A DNA stretch of 34,217 nt. Source: an uncultured Flavobacteriales bacterium (GTDB lineage: Bacteria > Bacteroidota > Bacteroidia > Flavobacteriales > BACL11). The number at the start of each line of letters is the position of its first letter. Position 1 is the first letter of the stretch. Of the stretch, positions 14,111-21,451 are shown piece by piece. The notes beneath the pieces were generated by a model that worked only from the letters and a program-made list of their open reading frames with translations, had not been told where the DNA came from and did not search any database. Location of the stretch: the NCBI GenBank assembly GCA_905478555.1, contig CAJQIZ010000030.1, forward strand, positions 1 to 34,217, given 5' to 3'. The position numbers and the translations under genes were made by a program.

Positions 14111-14533
14111 ATGTTTTGTGAAGAATGTGGTAAAGAAGTACATGATGAAGCAGTTGTTTGTGTTCATTGTGGGTGTGCTTTAAAAAAATCAATTGTTAAA
14201 ACAAGTCCACAAAAAATGTTTATTGCTCCATTTTCATTTGATGGAAGGATAAGAAGATTTGAATATGGTTTGAGTTTCATAATTATGTATATTTCCGCTT
14301 TAAGTATTGGATTTTTTATTGGTTATACTGGAATGGAAGAAGGCGTAATGTACCTATTACTTATTCCGGTTTATTGGTTCATGTGGGCGCAAGGATCTAA
14401 AAGATGCCATGATAGAGGTAATAGTGGATGGTTTCAAATAATCCCATTCTATTCATTATGGATGTTCTTTGCTGATGGAGAATTAAGTGATAATGAATAT
14501 GGATCTAATCCAAAGGGGTTAAACTATAATTAG
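14111..14533 (+). CDS. Zinc-ribbon DUF805 membrane protein
   Basis: A 140-aa protein starting with a zinc ribbon (CEEC at 3-6 and CVHCGC at 17-22), then a linker and a DUF805 domain: FDGRIRRFEYGLSF, three membrane segments and the signature KRCHDRGNSGWF, with NEYGSNPKG near the end. DUF805 proteins are inner-membrane proteins of unknown function; fusion to a zinc ribbon is frequent. The gene is enclosed by two 45-bp direct repeats, suggesting arrival as a unit. No -7 box at the expected place was recognised. Confidence 0.85.
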   Translation: MFCEECGKEVHDEAVVCVHCGCALKKSIVKTSPQKMFIAPFSFDGRIRRFEYGLSFIIMYISALSIGFFIGYTGMEEGVMYLLLIPVYWFMWAQGSKRCHDRGNSGWFQIIPFYSLWMFFADGELSDNEYGSNPKGLNYN

Positions 14534-14541
14534 AAGTAAAA

Positions 14542-14586
14542 ATTAAATAATAGGGATGCTGAAAACTAAATAGAGTAAGCGTAAAT
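14542..14586 (+). repeat. 45-bp direct repeat, right copy
   Basis: 43 of 45 bases match the copy at 14052. It repeats the last codons of the MORN gene (ATTAAATAA) although it follows the DUF805 gene, so the DUF805 segment plus one repeat looks inserted or duplicated. Confidence 0.85.
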
Positions 14587-14687
14587 TTCTGTTATCCCAG
14601 ACTTATTTCTTATTAGCCTTTAGATTAAAGACATAAGCGTACTTTTCTTTTTTCTAAAATATATTTTCCTTCTTCTTTTTTAATCAT

Positions 14688-15377
14688 TCATTCTAATAAA
14701 TATGGACTAAAATCGAACTCTTTAAAATGAGTAAGTTTTAACCCATTAGATTCAAGTGCAGAAAATATATTTGTTAGTAAATGGTTCCAACAACAGGTAT
14801 TGGTCACTAATTCTGTACCACCATCAGTATAAGTACCATTTTCAATTTCAATGTCAGGTTTAAAACTGTAGAAATAATAGTATCCATTATTTATTAGTAC
14901 TAAGAATGGATGAAATTCGGTTAATAAAAAAATCCTCCTTTTTTTTAAGTGAGTGGCAATGGTTGCGGCCCATTTGTCTAAATCAGGCAGCCATCCAATT
15001 GTACCATAAGAGCTAAAAACTATATCAAACTCTTTGTCAAGTTTTAACTCTAAAACATCACTTTCTATAAATTTAAAATGTACATTAATTTTTACTGATA
15101 TTTTTTTTGCTTCATTTATTGATACATCTGAGAAATCTACAGCAGTTACTTTCGCACCCATTCTAGCAAAAGATATACTGTCTTGCCCAAAATGACATTG
15201 TAGATGAAGCAATGATTTTCCTTTCACATCTCCGATAGCATTAAGTTCAATGGATTTTAATGAATCCTTAACTTTCTTGAATTCTTCATTATTATAAAAA
15301 TTAGATTGTATATGAATAGAAGTTCTTTTGTTCCAGGCTTTTTTATTAATTTCTATATGTTTCTTAAATTCAGTCAA
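14688..15377 (-). CDS. Class I SAM-dependent methyltransferase, probably decaying
   Basis: The family pattern is clear: KAWNKRTSIHIQSNFYN, LLHLQCHFGQDSISFARMGA (the SAM-binding motif I region), VTAVDFS (motif II acidic end) and FSSYGTIGWLPDLDKWA. Target substrate unknown. Three signs point to decay. There is no ATG; the first usable codon is TTG at 15377, which overlaps a -7 box. The TGA at 14688 follows FDFSPYLLE, where relatives normally continue. Past that stop, the same frame continues (MIKKEEGKYILEKRKVRLCL) to 14625, resembling the lost family C-terminus. The central part is also poorly conserved around LVLINNGYYYF. It could still be expressed as a shortened enzyme. Confidence 0.7.
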   Translation of the reverse strand: MTEFKKHIEINKKAWNKRTSIHIQSNFYNNEEFKKVKDSLKSIELNAIGDVKGKSLLHLQCHFGQDSISFARMGAKVTAVDFSDVSINEAKKISVKINVHFKFIESDVLELKLDKEFDIVFSSYGTIGWLPDLDKWAATIATHLKKRRIFLLTEFHPFLVLINNGYYYFYSFKPDIEIENGTYTDGGTELVTNTCCWNHLLTNIFSALESNGLKLTHFKEFDFSPYLLE

Positions 15378-15382
15378 ATTTA
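15375..15382 (-). promoter_or_regulatory. -7 box TAAATTTG overlapping the methyltransferase TTG start
   Basis: Exact TAnnTTTG on the minus strand, ending on the proposed TTG start codon. Transcription would begin downstream of that codon, so TTG is unlikely to be translated; no in-frame ATG follows nearby. Confidence 0.45.
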
Positions 15383-15460
15383 GATATTTTTGGATTACAT
15401 TATTTATATTGTTAAATTATACAAATAATAATACCTGGAAATATTTTAGAAGATAATTAT

Positions 15461-15597
15461 GAATCAGTAATTCAAATTATTTTTTTAAGTTTGTAATAGT
15501 AGATTGATCAGCGGTGCAAAAGCGTAGCAATTTTAGTTTGAAAGCTTGCTTTAATCTTGTAAATAGTTGTTAGCTTGTAATCCTGCATCAACTACAC
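15461..15597 (+). repeat. Array repeat, copy J (full length, diverged)
   Basis: Core starts TTTTTTAAGTTTG at 15481 and contains TTGATCAGCGGTGCAAAAGC, then GTAATCCTG, with CATCAACTACAC replacing the usual right end; overall length is again 117. It lies upstream of the choice-of-anchor-B gene. Confidence 0.85.
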
Positions 15598-15630
15598 TTT
15601 TTTCTCTATATATTTTGCGTAAATTTTCTG

Positions 15631-15639
15631 TAAGTTTGC
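15631..15639 (+). promoter_or_regulatory. -7 box TAAGTTTGC before the 15643 gene
   Basis: Exact box followed by TTT and ATG; the G is 5 nt from the start codon. The same AAATTTTCTGTAAGTTTGC phrase stands before the 6456 gene. Confidence 0.7.
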
Positions 15640-15642
15640 TTT

Positions 15643-18135
15643 ATGAAAAAAATCATCTTACTTTTTATCTTAATACCTTTAATTTCATTCACTCAAAATA
15701 GTATGAATATGAATTTATTAGGTTCGTACGACTACCCAACAACTCAAGGAAATGATATTTGGGGTTGGGTTGATGGAAATGATGAAGAATATGCATTGGT
15801 TGGTTTACGTAGTGGATTTTCAGTTGTAAATGTCTCCAATCCCTCTTCTACAATAGAGGAGTTTTTTATACCAGATATTTATTCCATTTGGAGAGACATT
15901 AAAACTTGGGGGAATTATGCCTACATTACAACAGAGGCTGATGCTGGGTTGTTAATTGTAGACTTAACTGATATGACAGGTAATACATTCAGTCATGTTT
16001 CTCAATTTACAAATAGTAATGGTGATAGTATTTCTTTTACAAGTGCACATGATATTTATATTGATGAGAATGGAATTGCATATATTTTTGGTGCTGGAGG
16101 TCCTGGACTACAACCAAATGGAGCTATATTTCTTGATGTAAATGCTAATCCTACAAACCCTGTTTATTTAGGAGAATGGAATGATCAATATATTCATGAT
16201 GGTATGGTTAGAGGTGATACAATGTGGGCTGGATGTGTTTATGATGGTAAAGTTTTTTGTGTTGATGTTTCAGATAAAACAAATCCGCAAACTTTAGGAT
16301 CTGTTACCACCCCTAATGCTTTTACTCATAACGCTTGGGTTTCTGATGATGGAAATTATGTTTTTACTACTGATGAACAATCTGACGCATATTTAACAGC
16401 TTTTGATGTTAGTAATCTTTCAAATATTTTTGAAGTAGACAGAATACAATCCAATCCTGGTTTAAATTCAATTCCTCATAATACTTTTGTTGATGGAAAT
16501 TTCTTAATTACTTCTTATTATAGAGATGGAACTACAGTTCATGATATTACTTATCCTAGTAATATGATTCAAGTTGCTTATTATGATTCTTACTCTGGAT
16601 CAGGTAATGGATTTGATGGTTGTTGGGGAACCTATCCGTATTTACCTTCAGGGAATATTATTTCTTCTGATATAAATAGTGGACCAGGAGGATCAGGGAG
16701 ATTATTAATATACGGAAGAGATTTTCAGCAAGCCTGTTATTTAAAAGGCAATGTAATAGATGGAATCACTTCCTCTCCTATAAGTAATACCTCCATTGAA
16801 ATCCTATCAACAACAATAAATGAAAATACCAATCTGATTGGATTTTATCAAACTGCATCTGTGAATTCAGGAACTTTTCAGGTAGTTTTTTCTGATCCTG
16901 GATATACGTCAGATACTTTAACTGTAAGTTTGGTAAATGGAGTAATGACAATTTTGGATGCAGTTTTATTTCCTCCTTGTAATACTTTTAATATAGTTAC
17001 AAATAATAATGTGCAGATTTGTAGTGATTCTTCATATGTAGTAGGAAATTCTATTTATAATATAACAGGAACATATTCTGACACATTAACCAATTATTTT
17101 GGGTGTGACAGTGTGGTAAATACAAACTTAATTGTTAACCAACCATACTCTATAAATAATAATGAAACAATTTGTGATGGGCAAGTTCTTATAGTTGGAT
17201 CTAGTCATTATAGTCAAAGTGGGATATATACTGATATACTTAGTTCTAATTCTGCTTGCGATAGTACTATTACCACAAATCTTTTAGTATTACCAACATC
17301 TAATTTTATACAGACTCTTTCATTTTGCTCAGGAAACAGTATTATTGTTGGAAGTAATATTTACACACAAACAGGTGTTTATACAGATATTTTGACTTCT
17401 GTAAATGGATGTGATAGCACAATAACTACAGATTTAACAGTTTTTGTTTCTTCATCTATTTCCAATTATCAGGATATTTGTAATGGAGAGACTTATTGGA
17501 TAGGAAATAGCTATTATACAACTCCCGGATATTATACAGATATATTTACCTCTGTAAATGGATGTGATAGCGTGGTAAACACTAATCTGACAGTATATCC
17601 ATTATTGGTAATAAATAATAACTACACGATATGTGAGGATGATATTGTAATTGTTGGGAATAGTACTTATTCACAAGAAGGAGATTATACTGATACTCTG
17701 CAAACCATTTACGGTTGCGATAGTGTTATTAATTCCTATATTCAATGGTCTGTTCCTGTATCATCTTTAACATTAGCTGGCACTAATATTGACGCATCAG
17801 TTAGTGGAGGAACCTCACCATTTCTTTTTGAGATATACGGACCTTCAGGATTATTGAGTTCTACACAAAATAATGGGTCTATTATACAATTTAACCCATT
17901 AATTAATGGTCAGTATTATTTTATTGTAACTGATGGTTTGGGTTGTATTTCCGATACAGCTTTTATTACTGTTAATAATATACCGTCTTCTATTTCGGGA
18001 ATTAATAATTCTAAAGAACTTATAAAGATTGTTGATATATTAGGTAGAGAAGTAGATTCTGAAAGAGTTATTTTTAAATCAACACTTTTCCGTATCTATT
18101 CTGATGGAACAGTAGAAAAGAGAATAATAGATTAA
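15643..18135 (+). CDS. Choice-of-anchor B family secreted protein with Ig-like repeats and T9SS-like tail
   Basis: An 830-aa protein with a signal peptide (KKIILLFILIPLISFTQ). Residues ~20-365 form the choice-of-anchor-B beta-propeller (GNDIWGWVDGNDEEYALVG, SVVNVSNPSS, AYITTEADAGLLIVD, SAHDIYID, SDDGNYVFTTDEQ). Residues ~363-447 look like a CarboxypepD_reg-type beta sandwich (GNVIDGITSSPISNTSIEIL). Five ~50-residue repeats with IC...G...TGxYTD...GCDS follow, the same type as in the gene at base 1. An SprB-like segment and the short tail IVDILGREV...SDGTVEKRIID end the protein. Family known, substrate unknown; it is expected at the cell surface. Framed by array repeats J and K. Confidence 0.9.
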   Translation: MKKIILLFILIPLISFTQNSMNMNLLGSYDYPTTQGNDIWGWVDGNDEEYALVGLRSGFSVVNVSNPSSTIEEFFIPDIYSIWRDIKTWGNYAYITTEADAGLLIVDLTDMTGNTFSHVSQFTNSNGDSISFTSAHDIYIDENGIAYIFGAGGPGLQPNGAIFLDVNANPTNPVYLGEWNDQYIHDGMVRGDTMWAGCVYDGKVFCVDVSDKTNPQTLGSVTTPNAFTHNAWVSDDGNYVFTTDEQSDAYLTAFDVSNLSNIFEVDRIQSNPGLNSIPHNTFVDGNFLITSYYRDGTTVHDITYPSNMIQVAYYDSYSGSGNGFDGCWGTYPYLPSGNIISSDINSGPGGSGRLLIYGRDFQQACYLKGNVIDGITSSPISNTSIEILSTTINENTNLIGFYQTASVNSGTFQVVFSDPGYTSDTLTVSLVNGVMTILDAVLFPPCNTFNIVTNNNVQICSDSSYVVGNSIYNITGTYSDTLTNYFGCDSVVNTNLIVNQPYSINNNETICDGQVLIVGSSHYSQSGIYTDILSSNSACDSTITTNLLVLPTSNFIQTLSFCSGNSIIVGSNIYTQTGVYTDILTSVNGCDSTITTDLTVFVSSSISNYQDICNGETYWIGNSYYTTPGYYTDIFTSVNGCDSVVNTNLTVYPLLVINNNYTICEDDIVIVGNSTYSQEGDYTDTLQTIYGCDSVINSYIQWSVPVSSLTLAGTNIDASVSGGTSPFLFEIYGPSGLLSSTQNNGSIIQFNPLINGQYYFIVTDGLGCISDTAFITVNNIPSSISGINNSKELIKIVDILGREVDSERVIFKSTLFRIYSDGTVEKRIID

Positions 18136-18168
18136 ATTTTGTTTTGTAATTTTCAGTATAAAATTCGA

Positions 18169-18184
18169 ATACTGCTTCCCCGAC
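18169..18184 (+). repeat. Array repeat, copy K (right tip only)
   Basis: ATACTGCTTCCCCGAC followed by seven T, resembling CCTGCTACCCCGAC-T6. Short, so the assignment rests on position after the J-bounded gene. The following CCTATAAATTTTCT also resembles the promoter stretch that follows other copies. Nothing else is seen in 18136-18353. Confidence 0.45.
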
Positions 18185-18353
18185 TTTTTTTATGTTTCCT
18201 ATAAATTTTCTTTTTTTAAAACTATTATTACTACGCCTATTGGAGGACATATTAATGGAATGTAAATAGGATTACAACTCATGAAGAATAATTTTAAAGC
18301 AATGGACTTGTTAGTATTTTCGAAATATTCATCTAATCAATTTTGAGAGTTGT

Positions 18354-18362
18354 TATATTTGC
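18354..18362 (+). promoter_or_regulatory. -7 box TATATTTGC before the DUF3108 gene
   Basis: Exact box, with G 7 nt before the ATG at 18368; it excludes the in-frame TTG at 18350 as start because that lies upstream of the box. Confidence 0.65.
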
Positions 18363-18367
18363 AATTA

Positions 18368-19123
18368 ATGAGAAGATTCTTATTAGTACTTTTTCTATTT
18401 CCATTAACTATGTATTCACAAATCAATTTACCCTATAAGGTTGGTGAGTATTCGGCTTTTGATATTTCTTTTGGTGGAATAAAAGTGGGTAGTGCAGATT
18501 TGGAAATTGTTCGTCAAATCCAGGTCAATGGAATATCTACTTTTCATATTATAGGTAAGGCGAAAACAGCAAGTTTTTTTGATTGGTTTTTTAAAGTTAG
18601 AGATGTTTATGAAACATATTTAGATACGTCAAAAGTTCTGCCTGTAAGGTTCTTCAGAGATATAAATGAGGGTGGATATAAAAAGAAACAGTTATATAAT
18701 TTTAATCATTCTGATGGTTTGGTTTTTTTGGAAAATACTTCACATATCATTTACCCAAATTCACAAGATATGCTTTCCTCATTATTTTTTGCTAGAACTT
18801 TTAAAAAGGGAAGTTTGATGCAAAAAAAATCATTTTTCGTTCCTATTTTTATGGATGAAGAAAATTATTTGTTAGAAATATTGTATTTGTATAATGAAAA
18901 AGTTACAACAAATTTTGGTGAAGTGAATTGTATGGTTTTCAAACCTAAAATGCAAGAAGGAAGAGTATTTGAAGATGGGGAAAAAATGAAAATTTGGATA
19001 TCAGATGATAAAAACTGTTTACTAGTAAAGGTTGAAACGCAAATATGGGCAGGAACCATAAATGTTATTCTCGTAAAGTATCAAAATCTTAAGTATCCAT
19101 TGTCAATAAGTAAGGATTTTTAA
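18368..19123 (+). CDS. DUF3108 domain-containing protein
   Basis: A 251-aa protein from ATG 18368, with a signal peptide (RRFLLVLFLFPLTMYSQ). The DUF3108 pattern covers most of the rest: YKVGEYSAFDISFGGIKVGS, then FFKVRDVYETYLDTSKVLPV, LSSLFFARTF, and VFKPKMQEGRVFEDGEKMKI followed by WISDDKNCLLVKVE. In Bacteroidota these are single-copy periplasmic proteins that may interact with the cell envelope; the exact role is unknown. The gene looks intact and housekeeping-like and is followed by a strong terminator. Confidence 0.9.
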   Translation: MRRFLLVLFLFPLTMYSQINLPYKVGEYSAFDISFGGIKVGSADLEIVRQIQVNGISTFHIIGKAKTASFFDWFFKVRDVYETYLDTSKVLPVRFFRDINEGGYKKKQLYNFNHSDGLVFLENTSHIIYPNSQDMLSSLFFARTFKKGSLMQKKSFFVPIFMDEENYLLEILYLYNEKVTTNFGEVNCMVFKPKMQEGRVFEDGEKMKIWISDDKNCLLVKVETQIWAGTINVILVKYQNLKYPLSISKDF

Positions 19124-19151
19124 ATCAGTATAAAAACCTTAAATTATTAAA

Positions 19152-19200
19152 TTAGTGTAATTTCTGTTGAGGAGTTAGATACTCTTACACTAGTTTTTTT
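19152..19200 (+). terminator. Terminator after the DUF3108 gene
   Basis: TAGTGTAA pairs with TTACACTA; within it GAGT pairs with ACTC; a T8-rich run follows. Lies 29 bases after the stop codon. Confidence 0.8.
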
Positions 19201-19228
19201 ATTATTTTTACATTTTAATTTTATTATA

Positions 19229-19717
19229 ATGAATATCACTACTTCACATAAATTTCAACAGAAAATGTTAAATCCATTTTTTTTCAATTTTTTTCTATTG
19301 TTAAAACTTCCAATCGCTTTTCTTTCTGGAATGAAGCTGAAGGAACTTTCGGGTTCTCACTCTGTAGTTAAGATGAAATATAAGTATCTTAATAAAAATC
19401 CTTTTGGATCTATTTATTTTGCTTGTCTTTCTATGGCTGGAGAATTATCTTCAGGAATATTAGCAGCTTCTTTTACTTATAAGAGTAGTCCCAAAATATC
19501 TATGTTAGTTGTAGGTATGGAAGTTGAGTTTACTAAGAAAGCAGTAGGTGTTATTACTTTTACATGTAATCAAGGACAGGAAATCAATGATACAATTAAA
19601 AGAAGTATAGAAACAGGGGATGGACAGACTATTGAAGCTATTACAATTGCTGCTGATGAAAGTGGAGAGAAAGTAGCTGAATTTAAAATAAGATGGTCAT
19701 TTAAATCAAAATCTTAA
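19229..19717 (+). CDS. DUF4442 hotdog-fold protein (putative thioesterase)
   Basis: A 162-aa protein matching the DUF4442 family of hotdog-fold thioesterase-like enzymes: LKLPIAFLSGMKLKEL, KMKYKYLNKNPFGSIYFACL, SMAGELSSGILAA (the hotdog helix with the conserved Glu) and VEFTKKAVGVITF. The family is believed to hydrolyse acyl-CoA thioesters, but the substrate here is unknown. Length is normal. It sits between two terminators, so it is a single-gene unit; no clear -7 box was found. Confidence 0.85.
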   Translation: MNITTSHKFQQKMLNPFFFNFFLLLKLPIAFLSGMKLKELSGSHSVVKMKYKYLNKNPFGSIYFACLSMAGELSSGILAASFTYKSSPKISMLVVGMEVEFTKKAVGVITFTCNQGQEINDTIKRSIETGDGQTIEAITIAADESGEKVAEFKIRWSFKSKS

Positions 19718-19748
19718 CATGAGTATATTACTATTAACTGATATAAAA

Positions 19749-19777
19749 AAAAACCAAACTATATCTAGTTTGGTTTT
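19749..19777. terminator. Hairpin terminator after the DUF4442 gene
   Basis: AAAACCAAACTA-TATC-TAGTTTGGTTTT: a 12-bp perfect stem with a 4-nt loop. Confidence 0.85.
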
Positions 19778-19790
19778 GCGGAGAGATATA

Positions 19791-19837
19791 TATGTAACTA
19801 AATATTTGGATAAAGAAATTGAATATGAATATATTTG
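19791..19837 (+). promoter_or_regulatory. Promoter module (TTG -33 and TATATTTG -7) for the 19860 gene
   Basis: Near-copy of 11797-11841: ATGTAACTAAATATTTGGAT, then TATATTTG at 19830-19837, 21 bases after TTG (19806-19808). Confidence 0.7.
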
Positions 19838-19859
19838 AAAAAATTAAAAACTAAAACCA

Positions 19860-20639
19860 ATGAAAAAACTATTGCTTGTATTACTATGTGTGCCTTTGAT
19901 GACTTTGTCACAACAAACATATAATGAGATGCTTACTCATGATATTGAGTGGCAATTAACATCTTGTAATAATGGATGTATAACAGATGTTTATTTTATT
20001 GATGGTGATACAATATATAATGGATATAATTATTTTATATTAAATGGATATCATTTTATTTCAAAAACTTTTTGGTTAAGAGAGGACATTCAAAATCAAA
20101 CAGTATATATGTCGTTTGTATATAATAACATTAGAAAAGAAGTACTGTTATATGATTTTGATTTGGGAATAGGAGATTCAATTAATATTTCTAATCCTAT
20201 TAGTCCATTTGTTACTAATCCAGGATACTACATAGTAGATTCATTAGTTTCATTAGAGCTACAAAATGGCTTATATTATGAAGTGTTTTATTTGTCATCT
20301 TCATCTGTAAATATTAATGAATCAGCTGTATGGATTGAAGGAATAGGTTCATTAAGTTTAATAAACGCTCCAGGTGGAACTCCGAATGTAAACGGTCCTG
20401 GAAAATTGAGCTGTTATTTTAATAAAGGAGATTTAGTTTATTCTCAATTAGATTCTATTAATACATGTATTTTAGTCAATCAAGTCACATCAACAGAATT
20501 GTTGAACTCTAGAATTAATAATCGTAAATTAATTAATGTTGTTGATATACTTGGAAGAAAAACAACTCCTGTTTCTAATATTCTGCTCTTTTATAACTAC
20601 AATGACGGAACAGTAGAAAAAAAGATAATTATTGAATAA
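19860..20639 (+). CDS. Secreted protein of unknown function with short T9SS-like tail (259 aa)
   Basis: Signal peptide KKLLLVLLCVPLMTLSQ. The body reads IEWQLTSCNNGCITDVYFID, GDTIYNGYNYFIL, WLREDIQNQTVYMSFVYN and VWIEGIGSLSLINAPGG, a layout common in short T9SS-exported proteins of Bacteroidota that describe a beta-rich domain ending in a conserved IEGIG(S) turn. No enzymatic motif is seen. The tail KLINVVDILGRKT...LFYNYNDGTVEKKIIIE links it to the 1115, 12462 and 15643 proteins. The promoter module is shared with the 11864 gene, and a DUF5681 remnant follows, as it does after 12462. Confidence 0.8.
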   Translation: MKKLLLVLLCVPLMTLSQQTYNEMLTHDIEWQLTSCNNGCITDVYFIDGDTIYNGYNYFILNGYHFISKTFWLREDIQNQTVYMSFVYNNIRKEVLLYDFDLGIGDSINISNPISPFVTNPGYYIVDSLVSLELQNGLYYEVFYLSSSSVNINESAVWIEGIGSLSLINAPGGTPNVNGPGKLSCYFNKGDLVYSQLDSINTCILVNQVTSTELLNSRINNRKLINVVDILGRKTTPVSNILLFYNYNDGTVEKKIIIE

Positions 20640-20682
20640 AGTAAAACAAAAGCTCATACTTTCTATTATATAGTAGAAGACT

Positions 20683-21045
20683 ATGACATTTAAGAAAGGA
20701 ACAAGCGGAAAGCCTGTAGAAAGACCTAAAGGTTAAGTAAACAAAGAACTATGAAATATAATCAACGAAAGTATAGACCCTGAGAAGATTAGAGATATGC
20801 TCAACAAGATAGAAGACTCTATTGAATATATCAAAGCAATAACAAAGCTAACCTTACGCTATAGGTAAAAAGAAGATGATTGAAGATATCCAAGAAACAG
20901 ATCCAAAGATGTAGTTATTTACTTTGTAGACACAGAATAGAGACGGTTTCTGGACTTTTATCAGACTATCTTACAAGAAGTTCATCTAACACCTATTATT
21001 GAGTTTATCAAAAAAAAGAGGCATTACGTTAAAGACAAGAAATAA
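20683..21045 (+). pseudogene. Decayed DUF5681-type phage gene (terminase-small-subunit-like)
   Basis: From ATG 20683 the frame reads MTFKKGTSGKPVERPKG-stop-VNKEL-stop-NIINESIDPEKIRDMLNKIE and continues through further stops to TAA at 21043. The opening FKKGxSGxPxxRPKGxVNK is the hallmark of DUF5681, a domain found in phage genes next to terminases. At least five in-frame stops show it is dead. Part of it (20889-20990) recurs at 11667-11760 and its start recurs at 13258. It fills most of the 20640-21188 gap; no intact phage gene is near. Confidence 0.7.
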
Positions 21046-21112
21046 CAATTGAAGACTTACAAAAAATTGAATCAAACGATAAACTTTTTAACATAGATTG
21101 ACAAGAAATAGA

Positions 21113-21155
21113 GTAAAAGTGGCCTAAATACAGGTCTACCGAAAAATGAAACCCC
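21113..21155. repeat. Inverted partner of the 9477-9520 sequence
   Basis: Read on the minus strand it gives GGGGTTTCATTTTTCGGTAG, then ACCTGTATTTAGGCCACTTT, similar to 9477-9520 (GGGGTTTTGTATTTTAGTAG, then GCCAGTATGTAGGCCACTTT). Both follow GGGG-bearing hairpins. Confidence 0.6.
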
Positions 21156-21180
21156 AATAATCGCTAGATTAAAAGGGTTT
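21149..21180 (-). terminator. Hairpin terminator downstream of tRNA-Ser
   Basis: AAACCC/GGGTTT stem with a loop of 20 nt; on the minus strand T-rich sequence (TTTCATTTTT) follows. Eight bases past the 3' end of the tRNA. Confidence 0.55.
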
Positions 21181-21188
21181 ATTTAGTG

Positions 21189-21273
21189 CGGAGAGAGAGG
21201 GATTCGAACCCCCGGTACATTGCTGTACGCTGGTTTTCAAGACCAGTGCATTCGACCACTCTGCCATCTCTCC
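21189..21273 (-). tRNA. tRNA-Ser(UGA)
   Basis: The minus strand gives an 85-nt tRNA. The acceptor stem GGAGAGA pairs with TCTCTCC, with discriminator G. The anticodon loop CTTGAAA carries anticodon TGA between CTGGT and ACCAG stem halves. A long variable arm follows (GCGTACAGCAATGTACC), typical of serine tRNAs, then the T loop GGTTCGAATCC. CCA is not encoded. It reads UCA codons (and others by wobble). It probably has its own promoter and terminator. Confidence 0.97.
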
Positions 21274-21282
21274 AAAGGTGTC

Positions 21283-21291
21283 GCAAAAATA
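21283..21291 (-). promoter_or_regulatory. -7 box TATTTTTGC upstream of tRNA-Ser
   Basis: Exact TAnnTTTGC on the minus strand, 9 nt before the tRNA 5' end. Confidence 0.6.
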
Positions 21292-21439
21292 TAAATATTT
21301 TAAAGATATACTAACTTATTGAAAAATATTTTAAGATAATTTTTTATATTATTTATTGTTAGGAAATTAATGATTTATCTTGTTTTTTTAATTATTGTAA
21401 ATAGGTAAAACTCCTATGTTTTCTGCAATTTTAAATTCT

Positions 21440-21447
21440 TATATTTG
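21440..21447 (+). promoter_or_regulatory. -7 box TATATTTG before the SprB-like adhesin
   Basis: Exact TAnnTTTG box, its G 5 nt before the ATG at 21452; a leaderless transcript for a 5.2-kb operon is predicted. Confidence 0.65.
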
Positions 21448-21451
21448 ATGC

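Noticed and set aside
13431-14533. Toxin-antitoxin pair of the MORN (YwqK-like) gene with the next gene
   Set aside because: The neighbour is a DUF805 membrane protein inserted between direct repeats, and the MORN protein has a signal peptide; no toxin domain is visible.
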